A DNA stretch of 37,003 nucleotides from Candidatus Methanofastidiosum methylothiophilum (GTDB taxonomy: Archaea; Methanobacteriota_B; Thermococci; Methanofastidiosales; Methanofastidiosaceae). This document shows, piece by piece, positions 28,084-36,933 of this stretch; within the stretch, counting starts at the first letter, position 1, and each line of letters opens with the position of its first letter. The notes below the pieces were generated by a model. That model was not told the DNA's origin. It did no database searches and saw only the letters and a list, made by a program, of their open reading frames with translations. The stretch spans positions 1 to 37,003 of the forward strand of contig LNGC01000004.1 of assembly GCA_001587715.1 (NCBI GenBank), given 5' to 3'. The position numbers were made by a program, and so were the translations under genes.

Positions 28084-30879
28084 TTAACTTATTCCCCATT
28101 TGTTCTTTAAATAGTTTTCGACTTTTAAAATTTCGGCGTCTGTCAATGCCCTCTTATAAACCAAAACCTCGCTAATCGAGCCTTGAAAACAATACGTCGA
28201 GCCAATTAAATTATAAGACGTAAAAAGACAAAACACCTCTCCATCGGCGCCGGCATTAATTCGGTTGTTTAGGGTATCATATACCGCTAATTGAGTTCCG
28301 TTTCGTCGAGCAATTAATGTCGTGGGGTTGGTACCGGTTTGTTTTACCGCAATTAAATAGTTTGTATTACTTACAATGGTATCTAACCAACGTCGCCGTT
28401 GATTGTAACCCGACTCTTGCCAAGGATAGCTTGAGCCGCCCATATAAAGCCGCCACGGAGTACCAACCGATGACGTATAATTCCCATCGCTAATCAAGGG
28501 CTTGGTGTTTGCCGATACCTCACTCGACGCTACAACAAAAACTGTCCTTGGTTGCGCCCCCCGTACTAAGCAAGACGTCCGGGTTAAATAGTCGTCTTGA
28601 CCGTCTCCCCTTACCCCGGGTTTACCCCCAATCCCACTCTCAAAGTACTCGGGTTGATAATTCCCGTTTGATTGAGCAAGGTGAAAATTATTACCGCTTT
28701 TATCTCTCCATTCACTAACCTTACTATATTCATCAACTATTACCGTTTCGCCATCGTTGGCGTCAAGCCAAAGAACAAGGTCGTCAATACTATTAGGTTG
28801 GACGGAGGTACTTTCTAAAAATTCCACCGTGTAACCAACGGCGATTACCTCGATTTTATCGGTACCATAATAAACCGACTCAACGACATACTTACTCGGA
28901 TAATTAGCGGGTCGGTCGCTATCGGTTGGACTTATTATATCCCCGACCTCAATGTCAAAATGGTTTTTGTTTAAGTAAAGCTTAACCTCAAAGGGTTTAT
29001 GGCTCTTTTGAATAATAAGGCGCTCAAGATATTTTTGCGCCCATTCTTTTTGAAAAATAGTTTTTGCCTCGATTATAACCTTGCTTACACCAAAAACATT
29101 TTGAGAATCGGTCAAAATAGCCGACAAGTCGTCTTTAGAATTAACGTAATCAATATAACGGCTTTCCATTTGACTAATGTCGCTCGGAGTAACCTCGATT
29201 TGTTTATAACCGTCAAAATATTTTAAAATAAATTGATTGTAAACCTCGTTGTCCCGAATAGAGTAACGGGGCTTGTCAATGTAGTCGGCGACGGGAATCG
29301 TTACATAACTCGAACCAACCTTTTTGGTATAAATTGGATATTTTTTAAGCCGCCAATATCCGACTTGTTTATACAAGAGTAAATTCCACTCGTCGACTAA
29401 GGTCGAGATTATATCGCCGATTTTTTTATCCCCCAATATAGACAATTGAGGAATAGCGCCGGAAAACTCGTTGGTATAAATGGCGTCAAAATAAGCCGTA
29501 GCAATTGAGGTCTCTCCGATTTGCCTCAATAAATCCTCTATCATATCGCCGGGATTAAGAATAGTATTGGTTTGAGTCCGCCGAGATGACCACCAAGATT
29601 GTCCATAGGTACGCCCCGAGGTTATTTCGGGAATAAGAAAATCGGTTGCTCGGTCGACACCATCGACAAATATTTGAGCATAACACTCATTTAATTTAGC
29701 GTAAGCATTACCAAGGGCATAGCTTACCCCAAAAACAACCCTTAAGCTATTAAAGTAATCCGGGTCGGTTGTAGCAAGATTAATTTCAACGAGTCCCCCG
29801 GTCGTATAAGAATTTGAATAAATAATCCCGCTCGAATTAAAAACCGTTATATTTAAAGAGGTAGCGCTTACGTTAGTCCAATGGAAAACAATTTTCGCCC
29901 TAATAACATTATTTCTTTCTTCTACCAAATTTTCAAAGCCAAAATCTCTTAAATCCAAATCGTAATAAGTGCCGTTAATTTTTTCCACCTCAATACAAGT
30001 AGAGGTGTCCCCGTCGTTAATATTGGGTAAAAGATTTTGAGCGTAATGAGTACCGTAAATTGTCTTGGCTCTTTTGGTATAAACTCCGGTCGCAAGTTTC
30101 CAAGTCGAGTTTCCTCGCTCAATCCAATAACGACGGTAACCGTTTTCGTCGTAAGTATCATCTTTTTCCGCTCGGTCAATTTGGATATACCATTTATTAC
30201 GTGGTAAGGCAATATAACCGCCGTCGACGGGATAATAAGTCGGGTTACCGGTCTCGTCGCAACGAATAACCTCGCCCTTGTTTAATTCGTGAGCGGCATA
30301 ATAAAGGAAAGAATAATCCCGAGTAAATGCCGGTATCCTAAAACCTCGCCCGGCGTCCATAAACATAGTCGTAACGCTATTCGCCGAATTTTTGCCATAA
30401 TGGATTGGGACGTAAATAGTAGTACCAAAATAAGATTTCACAATATTTAAAATTTTGTCAAGGTTAACCCGCTCATAAGGGACAATCTCGAAAATTAAAT
30501 CCGTTTTCGTCGCCTCAAAATTGGTTATCCGATAAGTACCCATATTAAAGCAAGAGCTTAGGGCGTTTTGGTCTCCCGCCATTAAATAAACTTGTATGGT
30601 ACCGCCGACATTTCGGGAATTTGTCCCCCAATTACTCAACCAAGTTCCGTTGTTAACCAATGCAATTTTAGAAAGCGATAAATAATAAATATTTCCCCGG
30701 GTTTCAAGGGAGGGTAAAAGGTTTTTTCTTATTCGACCATTGTACGAGTTACCATCGACAGTAACGGTACGAGTAGCGTACCGGGTAACGGTGCCATTGG
30801 TACGGGTAATTACGGCGAGGATAGTAAAATAACCACTTGTTAGTCCACTCGTAAAATTTGATGGCAAGACCAAACTCAT
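28084..30879 (-). CDS. tail tip/baseplate protein with C-terminal LamG-like domain
   Basis: A 931-residue protein, the largest gene. The N-terminal ~700 residues resemble phage tail-tip hub proteins (VDGNSYNGRIRKNLLPSLETRGNIYYLSLSKIALVNNG; DLLRQIGETSIATAYFD; GDKKIGDIISTLVDEWNLLLYKQ). The C-terminal ~225 residues, from DDLVLWLDANDGETV through WRDKSGNNFHLAQ, GQDDYL, and RALTDAEILKVENYLKNKWG, form a concanavalin/LamG-type domain that often binds host sugars. So one gene seems to combine hub and receptor binding. The start overlaps the upstream stop as TAATG. No separate fibre gene is seen. Confidence 0.75.
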   Translation of the reverse strand: MSLVLPSNFTSGLTSGYFTILAVITRTNGTVTRYATRTVTVDGNSYNGRIRKNLLPSLETRGNIYYLSLSKIALVNNGTWLSNWGTNSRNVGGTIQVYLMAGDQNALSSCFNMGTYRITNFEATKTDLIFEIVPYERVNLDKILNIVKSYFGTTIYVPIHYGKNSANSVTTMFMDAGRGFRIPAFTRDYSFLYYAAHELNKGEVIRCDETGNPTYYPVDGGYIALPRNKWYIQIDRAEKDDTYDENGYRRYWIERGNSTWKLATGVYTKRAKTIYGTHYAQNLLPNINDGDTSTCIEVEKINGTYYDLDLRDFGFENLVEERNNVIRAKIVFHWTNVSATSLNITVFNSSGIIYSNSYTTGGLVEINLATTDPDYFNSLRVVFGVSYALGNAYAKLNECYAQIFVDGVDRATDFLIPEITSGRTYGQSWWSSRRTQTNTILNPGDMIEDLLRQIGETSIATAYFDAIYTNEFSGAIPQLSILGDKKIGDIISTLVDEWNLLLYKQVGYWRLKKYPIYTKKVGSSYVTIPVADYIDKPRYSIRDNEVYNQFILKYFDGYKQIEVTPSDISQMESRYIDYVNSKDDLSAILTDSQNVFGVSKVIIEAKTIFQKEWAQKYLERLIIQKSHKPFEVKLYLNKNHFDIEVGDIISPTDSDRPANYPSKYVVESVYYGTDKIEVIAVGYTVEFLESTSVQPNSIDDLVLWLDANDGETVIVDEYSKVSEWRDKSGNNFHLAQSNGNYQPEYFESGIGGKPGVRGDGQDDYLTRTSCLVRGAQPRTVFVVASSEVSANTKPLISDGNYTSSVGTPWRLYMGGSSYPWQESGYNQRRRWLDTIVSNTNYLIAVKQTGTNPTTLIARRNGTQLAVYDTLNNRINAGADGEVFCLFTSYNLIGSTYCFQGSISEVLVYKRALTDAEILKVENYLKNKWGIS

Positions 30880-31562
30880 TAGGACATCACCTCAAGCCTT
30901 ATTTCCATTTCTACTATATTGTCAATTTCTTTGTAACGGAAATTTTCGTCAATTAAACGTACCGTTAGAGTTTCGTCGTGTAATTGTTTTTCATAAATCC
31001 AATAAGTATCATTATAAGTAAATCCGGTAACGGCGGGACTAAATGTCAATTGATAGCCATTAGGATTTAAAGAGGTAATGGTTTTTATTTCGGATATTCC
31101 ATTTAACTTTAAAGCCAAATCGTTAACCACATTACCCAAATGAGGCGCAAAAACCCGATTATAATTATCAATCAATACCCCCGAGCCTTGAGCCGAAGTC
31201 CCATTAGACTCAAATATTATTTTGGGGTTAACGTGGACATATTTAAAAGAAAAAGCATTTTCTCTAAGCTTTGATTGATAAAGAAAAAATCGCCTTAAAG
31301 CCATCCCACCGGCATATAAATAATAAGACCTCACAAAGCTTTTTATTGGCAAATTATTGGACTTTAAAACAATAATATGTCTTATTGTATCACTATATTT
31401 AGAGTAGTATGTTTCTCCGCCGAGACTCTTGTTTATTTCGTCATTTCGATAATAGATATTTTCCTCAATAAAATAAGACCGGGGTACTCTGAGCTTTAAC
31501 GAGTTGGTTACTTGAGTAAACTCATAATAATCATTTAAAGAACCACTTTTTAAATCTGCCAT
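30879..31562 (-). CDS. minor tail protein (tail tip-type)
   Basis: A 227-residue beta-rich protein with no TM or signal. It has SLNDYYEFTQVTNSLKLRVPRSYF, ...IVLKSNNLPIKSFVRSYYLYAGG..., ILIDNYNRVFAPHLGNVVNDLALKLNGI and LTFSPAVTGFTYNDTYWIYEK. Its place between tape measure and tail tip is where the distal tail protein lies. Both ends are TAATG overlaps, implying tight co-translation with its neighbours. Confidence 0.6.
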   Translation of the reverse strand: MADLKSGSLNDYYEFTQVTNSLKLRVPRSYFIEENIYYRNDEINKSLGGETYYSKYSDTIRHIIVLKSNNLPIKSFVRSYYLYAGGMALRRFFLYQSKLRENAFSFKYVHVNPKIIFESNGTSAQGSGVLIDNYNRVFAPHLGNVVNDLALKLNGISEIKTITSLNPNGYQLTFSPAVTGFTYNDTYWIYEKQLHDETLTVRLIDENFRYKEIDNIVEMEIRLEVMS

Positions 31563-33985
31563 TATCGTTTCACCACCTTTTCAATTTTCCCCTCGTTTTG
31601 CAAGGTTTCGAGAGCCTTGTAGACCGCTCTTTCAATTTCGGTTACGACACCGGGATTTCCGGCTTTAATATCGTTATTGAAAGACAAGTAAATATTGTCT
31701 CCGCTTTTTACCGGGGTAATCCGCCCATCGTTTAAAGCCGTAATGGTTTTTTCGCCTAAAAGAGAGGTAGCCGAGCGATTAAGGACACTCTCGCCACTAA
31801 GCAATAAAGCCGGTACCTCATCGGGGCGAGAACCAAGATTTCCGACAATTCCGCCGGAGTGGAATTTAGAGGCGACAAAAGATTTAGCCGCCGCAAAAGC
31901 CGCCTTAGCCCCAAGTATTTTAATGGCGTCGCTAAATGCCGAGGCTCCAAAAGTAATGATAGCCTTTACACCTGAGGCGGCAATAGCCGCTAAAATCATA
32001 CCCTCAATCGTATCTAAAATTGTAAGCAATATTGATTTTAAGGCATTTTTAGCACCCTCGGCACCCTTACCAAAATTCTCGCCAATAGACGTACCAATGT
32101 TTTTAAAGGACTCGGTTAAATCAACCTCAACCGCCTTTACCGGAATAACTATTTCCTTAACATTATAAGCAAATTTATTAAACCTTTCTTCAGCACCCGC
32201 CGTAAAAGTCTTGGTTTTTAATCCCAAATTGTCAATGGATTTCTCAATCTCTTGGGTTGAAGTGGTAAACTCGGGTACCGTGGTCGCTCCGAAAGTCTTA
32301 AACACTCCCGTAAAAGCGTCGGCAACGCCGGTAATTTTAGACTTAATCCCATCCACTATAGGCGAAATTGTCTCGCTCATCCCGTTTAGTCCGGTTTTTA
32401 AAACCTCGGTCGAGGCGTCCATACCGGTTTGGAAAAATCCGACCATATCCTCGGTAAACTTGGTTATGCCAAGTTTTTTATTGAGTCCTAAAAAGTCGAG
32501 ATTTTCGGCGAGCCAATTAATACCCTCGGCTATCTTTTTCATTACCCAATTAACAGCATACCCAACGGCGCCAATTAATACCCGCCCGAAATCTTGAGCA
32601 AAATTCCCAATCCCGGCGAGGATTTCTTTAAACTTGTTAAAATCGGTTATGGCGGTATAAATCAAATAACCAAGCCCGGCAAGAGCGGCGCCAATAGCAA
32701 GAAACTTTAAAGCGACGAGACCGACTGGGGAAATAAGCGCCCCCACAACCATCAAAAGAGATTTACCTATTATAAAAACGTCTTTTAATGCACCGGCGAC
32801 AAAAAAGCCCGCCTTACCTAAAGCACCCATCCCGGCAATAAGCCCCACGGAAACAACCGCTATTTCTCCGATTTGAGCAATAAGAGCCGAGTTTTTAGAA
32901 ATCCAATCGGTAAATTTGTCAATTAATGGAGTTATTCTCGCTAAAAGCTTTTCGGCAACCGGTAAAAAAGCCTCTCCAAGAGTAACCATAATGTTGTCTA
33001 ATCTTTCTTTTAATTGGTTTAATCTCATTTGGGGCGACCTTGCCATTTCCTCAAAAGCCTTTTGAGCGGCTCCGGCGGAGCCAACCATCCCCTCAACGTT
33101 TTGCCGGAGAGTGTCATAATTATTTGCCATAATCAAGACGGCGTTAGCCGCCTCTTTTTCGGGGATAAGCTTTCTAATAGCGTCCAAAGACATACCTTGG
33201 AATTGTTTAACAACGTCGAGCAAAGGTAGCATATTGCCGGCGGTGTCCTTGGTTTTAATTCCAAGCTCGTCCATTCTCTTTGCCGCCTCGGGGGTCGGTG
33301 CCGCCAAAGCGTAAATGGCACCCTTAAGAGCGGTAGCGCTTTCCGACGTAGAAATACCTTGAACAGTTGTTAGCGCCATAGCCGCCCCGACCTCTTCGAG
33401 AGAAACCTTAGCCGCCGTAGCCGCCGGTAACACTTGACCAATCGAAGCGGCTAACTCGGGCAAAGTAGTTTTTCCATACTTAACAGTTTGAAACAAAATA
33501 TCAGATACCTTAGTGGCGTTTTTTGCCTCTAATTTATAAGAATTAAGAATTGAGGTAACTACGTCCGCCGTCTCTCCAACATCGGCTAACCCGGCGGTTG
33601 AGAGTTTAAGAGACGCTCGTAAAACCTCGCTCGAGTCAGCAATATTTCTAAAACCGGCACTTACAATATTATATTGAGCCTTAGCAATTGTCTCTTTTTG
33701 TTTACCAAACTCAACCGATAGCGTTTTAACTTGTTTAGTAAGATTAGGGACGGTGTCTTTGGAAACGTTATCCATTAACGAGGTAATTTCTCGAATAGAT
33801 TGGTCGACCTCGGCAAATCTCTTAACAGCGGCAAGTCCAATCCCGGAAAAAGCCGCCGTCGCTATAGCACCTACCTTAGCAATCTTTAAGCCGAGATTAC
33901 TTACGCTCGACCCAAGAGAGGACATTTTTGTATTAAAATCGGTAAGGTCAGCTCCGACCCTAACCGTCAAAGCCTCGGTTAACAT
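31562..33985 (-). CDS. tail tape measure protein
   Basis: An 807-residue protein. The N-terminal 250 residues (SLGSSVSNLGLKIAKVGAIATAAFSGIGLAAVKRFAEVDQSIREITSL...) show the TP901-type tape measure core with coiled coils and NMAQLA-like helices. The middle has several TM segments (about 360-470), and the C-terminus (RGPDEVPALLLSGESVLNR-type GSRPDEVPALLLSGE) is the usual conserved end. It sets tail length and passes DNA into the cell. ATG 33985 has TTTAGGGGGCGTTCTTA. Confidence 0.9.
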   Translation of the reverse strand: MLTEALTVRVGADLTDFNTKMSSLGSSVSNLGLKIAKVGAIATAAFSGIGLAAVKRFAEVDQSIREITSLMDNVSKDTVPNLTKQVKTLSVEFGKQKETIAKAQYNIVSAGFRNIADSSEVLRASLKLSTAGLADVGETADVVTSILNSYKLEAKNATKVSDILFQTVKYGKTTLPELAASIGQVLPAATAAKVSLEEVGAAMALTTVQGISTSESATALKGAIYALAAPTPEAAKRMDELGIKTKDTAGNMLPLLDVVKQFQGMSLDAIRKLIPEKEAANAVLIMANNYDTLRQNVEGMVGSAGAAQKAFEEMARSPQMRLNQLKERLDNIMVTLGEAFLPVAEKLLARITPLIDKFTDWISKNSALIAQIGEIAVVSVGLIAGMGALGKAGFFVAGALKDVFIIGKSLLMVVGALISPVGLVALKFLAIGAALAGLGYLIYTAITDFNKFKEILAGIGNFAQDFGRVLIGAVGYAVNWVMKKIAEGINWLAENLDFLGLNKKLGITKFTEDMVGFFQTGMDASTEVLKTGLNGMSETISPIVDGIKSKITGVADAFTGVFKTFGATTVPEFTTSTQEIEKSIDNLGLKTKTFTAGAEERFNKFAYNVKEIVIPVKAVEVDLTESFKNIGTSIGENFGKGAEGAKNALKSILLTILDTIEGMILAAIAASGVKAIITFGASAFSDAIKILGAKAAFAAAKSFVASKFHSGGIVGNLGSRPDEVPALLLSGESVLNRSATSLLGEKTITALNDGRITPVKSGDNIYLSFNNDIKAGNPGVVTEIERAVYKALETLQNEGKIEKVVKR

Positions 33986-34012
33986 TAAGAACGCCCCCTA
34001 AAGCATTAATTT

Positions 34013-34246
34013 TTAAGTGTTATCAACAACAAGGTCTTGAAATTGACCGACAAAAGCCACGTTATCGGTATTTTGAATACCCTCGCCGGACATCAAAGCG
34101 GTGGTCGTCGTGTATGTATTACCATTACAAATAAAAGACCCACTCTTTCGGTAGACCACAAACTTAATGGTATAACCGGCGTCTTTTCTAATGGTCTTAT
34201 CAAAACGCTTTATTTCTTGTTTTACCTTAATACTTTCTTTTGCCAT
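34013..34246 (-). CDS. small protein between the tail chaperone and tape measure genes
   Basis: A 77-residue protein from ATG 34246 (AAGGGGTGTTTGGT upstream). Sequence: KESIKVKQEIKRFDKTIRKDAGYTIKFVVYRKSGSFICNGNTYTTTTALMSGEGIQNTDNVAFVGQFQDLVVDNT, beta-rich after a short helix. It is not part of the frameshifted chaperone, which ends just upstream. Function unknown, perhaps a minor tail component. Confidence 0.5.
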   Translation of the reverse strand: MAKESIKVKQEIKRFDKTIRKDAGYTIKFVVYRKSGSFICNGNTYTTTTALMSGEGIQNTDNVAFVGQFQDLVVDNT

Positions 34247-34261
34247 ACCAAACACCCCTTT

Positions 34262-34896
34262 TTATTTTTGATTTTGGTTTTTGTTTTTTAACCTATAAAA
34301 AGCAATCCAAAGCCGTTGCTCCGTGGGGTCGAGTTTACGAAATTGCTCAAACGTCCAACCGTGATTAGCGCAAATTTCAAAGAGGACGTAGAGGGTATTT
34401 AAACCCCCTACGTTATCTAAAAATTTCCCTCAACCTCTCTAATATTCGCCTCGTCAAGTCCCGAAATCTTTTGGATGGCAACGCCCAATCTATTAAGGTC
34501 TCCAATATTCAAACCATAGTCGGTCATTTCCTTTAATAACGCCTCGTAATATTCTCTCGGCTTTTGGCTTTTAAGCTCCGAGTCGGTCTCAAACTCCATA
34601 CCATCTACTATAGAGTCCGCTATCATTTTTACGGTTTGTAAAATTTGAATTTTAGTAACCTCTTTTTTATATTCCGGGTTTTTAAAGTCGTAGACCGGGG
34701 TAGCGACCCCATCGGAATCTCTAATAATTTTCCCCTTACCGTCCCGGACATACGCCTTAATAGGCGGTGTCGGAGTCGGTAACATTTCCTCAGTTTCTAA
34801 AGACCAAACCACGGAGACGGGTTTAAGAGTTACCTTGCCCCCACAAATTTCGACGACAATGGTTTTTGGGGTATTGCTTGCGCCTTTGATTTTCAT
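34262..34896 (-). CDS. tail assembly chaperone G-T fusion made by -1 frameshift
   Basis: At the end of the G frame, GGA AAT TTT TAG holds the heptamer A-AAT-TTT (34426-34420). A -1 shift there reads on into LDNVGGLNTLYVLFEICANHGWTFEQFRKLDPTEQRLWIAFYRLKN..., 52 residues ending at TAA 34262. The total is 211 residues. This is the classic G/GT design of long-tailed phages: the fusion recruits tape measure and tail tube proteins. The T part has no start codon or RBS of its own. Confidence 0.8.
34417..34896 (-). CDS. tail assembly chaperone G
   Basis: A 159-residue protein, the unshifted product. It has VVEICGGKVTLKPVSVVWSLETEEMLPTPTPPIKAYVRDGKGKII and a helical C-terminal half ending in DYGLNIGDLNRLGVAIQKISGLDEANIREVEGNF. 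Position between major tail and tape measure genes and the slippery end identify it. RBS GAGGGCTTAAAT before ATG 34896. It is present in excess over the fusion and is not in the virion. Confidence 0.8.
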   Translation of the reverse strand: MKIKGASNTPKTIVVEICGGKVTLKPVSVVWSLETEEMLPTPTPPIKAYVRDGKGKIIRDSDGVATPVYDFKNPEYKKEVTKIQILQTVKMIADSIVDGMEFETDSELKSQKPREYYEALLKEMTDYGLNIGDLNRLGVAIQKISGLDEANIREVEGNF

Positions 34897-34984
34897 ATTT
34901 AAGCCCTCGTAATTTTAAAATAAAATTAGTTATACACAAAAAACACAAAACGACTCCCAAATATTCAGTACCGATATTAATCAC
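34823..34984 (-). CDS. possible small membrane peptide overlapping the chaperone start
   Basis: A 53-residue frame from GTG 34984, six bases after GAGGTG, to TAA 34823. One hydrophobic segment (YLGVVLCFLCITNFILKL) and a basic Cys-containing end (RRKQYPKNHCRRN). It lies in the gap between major tail and G genes and then overlaps G in another frame. The SD is good, but overlap with the chaperone reduces confidence. Confidence 0.3.
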   Translation of the reverse strand: MINIGTEYLGVVLCFLCITNFILKLRGLKYENQRRKQYPKNHCRRNLWGQGNS

Positions 34985-34996
34985 TTTAAACACCTC

Positions 34997-35473
34997 TTAA
35001 CTTGCGGCAACTGTAACGGCGAAAGCCTTACCGGAAACCGAAAGAGTATCATATTCCTCGCCCTCTTTAAATTCGATTTTCTCATAGGCGAATTTACTAA
35101 TCCTAATCACCTCAACGGGTGAACCGGTACTCGGGTCGCTAACCTCAAATTCAATATCAACGGTATAGACCTCGCTATCGGCGTTAGTGGATTGCCAAGT
35201 CGAGCCTCCGGTACCTTGCTTTTTAAGCGCTTCGTAAACGGTCGGGGTGGCACTCCCCAATAAACCCGAATATTTTATTGAGAAACTTACGTCGACCATT
35301 GTTTCGTTTCCCTCACGGATAAGAGCAAGAGAGCCTCTATCCATAATCGGGTTAATTTCCCGGGACTCGCTAAAAGACAAATCCCCCTCATCCGCTACAA
35401 TCTCCAAGGTTTTTGGAGTGGTAGGCGTCCCATCCTTTAACGTGATAACCGCATCTTTTAAATTGTAAATCAT
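34997..35473 (-). CDS. major tail tube protein
   Basis: A 158-residue protein from ATG 35473 (ATGGGGGTGTTTTCT upstream). Beta-rich: YNLKDAVITLKDGTPTTPKTLEIVADEGDLSFSESREINPIMDRGSLALIREGNETMVDVSFSIKYSGLLG and KIEFKEGEEYDTLSVSGKAFAV. Length, the pattern SFSIKYSGL and position before the G/GT chaperone fit tail tube proteins. It polymerises into the tail tube. Confidence 0.8.
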   Translation of the reverse strand: MIYNLKDAVITLKDGTPTTPKTLEIVADEGDLSFSESREINPIMDRGSLALIREGNETMVDVSFSIKYSGLLGSATPTVYEALKKQGTGGSTWQSTNADSEVYTVDIEFEVSDPSTGSPVEVIRISKFAYEKIEFKEGEEYDTLSVSGKAFAVTVAAS

Positions 35474-35495
35474 AGAAAACACCCCCATTAAGTTT

Positions 35496-35903
35496 TTAGT
35501 TTAGACAAAATAAATTAATTGTAACATTTACTTGATTATATTCCCCCTCAAAACCGATAAATTGCTCACTTATCGAGCGCACCCTTAGGGTCGTAATAAC
35601 CTCATCCCTCTCATCATAAACATAAATCGGATTTAAGGTAAAACCGTTATAAATATCCCGGGCAATATCAAAAACCCCGTTAGAGTTTCCGCTCTTATCA
35701 AAGACTCCAAAATCAACCACAACGTCGGCGTCGGTTGTTAGGTTTGACCGTTTAATCTCGTTGTAGTTTTGACTCGCTACGGTTAGGCGTATAAACGAGG
35801 TTTTCCCCTCGGTCGGGAGCTTAGTACCCGGGTAAATAATAAAATAAGACCCCAAATAAGTTTTGGTATGTTTTTCAATCGCTTTTTTTATTAAGTCAAA
35901 CAT
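35496..35903 (-). CDS. probable tail terminator protein
   Basis: A 135-residue alpha/beta protein: DLIKKAIEKHTKTYLGSYFIIYPGTKLPTEGKTSFIRLTVASQNYNEIKR...DADVVVDFGVFDKSGNSNGVFDIARDIYNGF... ending QVNVTINLFCLN. It has the helix-strand order of tail terminators, which cap the tube end. It sits directly before the major tail gene. RBS AGCGGGGCGCAATT. Confidence 0.6.
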   Translation of the reverse strand: MFDLIKKAIEKHTKTYLGSYFIIYPGTKLPTEGKTSFIRLTVASQNYNEIKRSNLTTDADVVVDFGVFDKSGNSNGVFDIARDIYNGFTLNPIYVYDERDEVITTLRVRSISEQFIGFEGEYNQVNVTINLFCLN

Positions 35904-35915
35904 AATTGCGCCCCG

Positions 35916-36092
35916 CTATTTTATTCCTTTTCTTTCTTGCCCAAAATCTCGGGTTACACCGAGCAACGGACAATCAAACATTATTTTAGAAATTTGGACA
36001 ATTCTACCACAATCCCGGTCAATCATTACCCAAACCCTTTTTTCGGGATTAAAATATTGAACAAATCTTGATTTTTTCGCTCGGTCGTCCAT
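35916..36092 (-). CDS. small protein in the connector-tail cassette
   Basis: A 58-residue gene read directly: ATG 36092 behind CGGGGGCAAAACT, stop TAG 35916. Sequence includes SRFVQYFNPEKRVWVMIDRDCGRIVQISKIMFDCPLLGVTRDFGQERKG. Compact beta-strand pattern with two Cys. Similar short genes occur between gp10-like and tail terminator genes in other phages. Function unknown. Confidence 0.6.
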   Translation of the reverse strand: MDDRAKKSRFVQYFNPEKRVWVMIDRDCGRIVQISKIMFDCPLLGVTRDFGQERKGIK

Positions 36093-36110
36093 AGTTTTGC
36101 CCCCGTTTTT

Positions 36111-36569
36111 TTAACGATTGAGAGAAATACTCTCTTTCGTTAGCTTGTCTAAAACCTCTTTCGATAGTTTGCCGCTCAATTCCGCCATACTAAGCCTAAC
36201 CATCCCTAACGGCGAGCGTTTCGAGCTACCATACTCGAGGTATTTTACATAAATAACGCCGTTTCTAATTTCGATAAAAGGTTTATATATGTCAAAATTT
36301 TCGGAAAATGAACCCTTGGATTTTCCCTCGGTAATTGCCTTGGCGTCCTTACCGCTTACCGTATGGGGGACGCCTTTTTTGTCGAGATAAATATACCATC
36401 CCGCCCGACTCCGTCCGGTGTCGACCGGATTTTTCTCGATAATCTTCACAATTAAGTCAATGGTAATATGCCTAAGAGCGTCCGGTATTTTATCTCTTTG
36501 GACACTCTTAAGATAATTATTAACCCATTTCTCAAATTTTTTAGACTCAATCTCGATTTTCGTTTTCAC
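36111..36569 (-). CDS. HK97 gp10-like neck/tail-completion protein
   Basis: A 152-residue protein starting at GTG 36569, 23 bases inside the nucleotidase end. It has the family's NPVDTGRSRAGWYIYLDKKG and IRNGVIYVKYLEYGSSKRSPLGMVRLSMAEL. It joins head and tail and sits before the tail terminator, as expected. RBS is a modest GAGAG; translation probably depends on coupling to the nucleotidase gene. Confidence 0.75.
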   Translation of the reverse strand: MKTKIEIESKKFEKWVNNYLKSVQRDKIPDALRHITIDLIVKIIEKNPVDTGRSRAGWYIYLDKKGVPHTVSGKDAKAITEGKSKGSFSENFDIYKPFIEIRNGVIYVKYLEYGSSKRSPLGMVRLSMAELSGKLSKEVLDKLTKESISLNR

Positions 36570-36933
36570 TTTCGACGTCTCTCTCTTTCTTTTTCCGGAT
36601 TTTCTTTTTGGATTTGTCGGTCAAAGTCAAATCAATTTCTTTAACCATTTCGATAAGCTTATCGGCTTTTTCCTCGACTTTCTCTAAAGAGTCCCGGTCG
36701 ATTTGCGCCTTTATCTCGCCGTATCTTATCAACTCGTCGGTTAACTCTTGCCAATTCGAGACCCGGACGCCGTCCCATTCGTTATTATGCTCGGCGGCAA
36801 AGCATACCGAGAAACCGCCGGCGTTAGTGAACTCGACCAAGTTTGTTATATGGTCGTCGACAAGTATGTCCCCGGGGACAAGATATTTTTTCTCAACGAA
36901 ATAAACCGGGTATCTTAATCCGTGCTTGGCGAG
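36547..36933 (-). CDS. 5'(3')-deoxyribonucleotidase-like HAD protein, C-terminal part (continues from base 1)
   Basis: The C-terminal 128 residues of the gene that starts at 318, through the circle join. It contains the fourth HAD motif (PGDILVDDHITN) and a helical stretch with the long Lys/Glu-rich extension (EVEEKADKLIEMVKEIDLTLTDKSKKKIRKKKERD). Its last bases overlap the gp10-like start. A shorter internal ATG at 36840 lacks an RBS and is not a real start. Confidence 0.75.
   Translation of the reverse strand, partial: LAKHGLRYPVYFVEKKYLVPGDILVDDHITNLVEFTNAGGFSVCFAAEHNNEWDGVRVSNWQELTDELIRYGEIKAQIDRDSLEKVEEKADKLIEMVKEIDLTLTDKSKKKIRKKKERDVESENENRD

Noticed and set aside
31695-32597. Plus-strand ORFs in the tape measure gene
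   Set aside because: Shadow frames antisense to a clear coding sequence.
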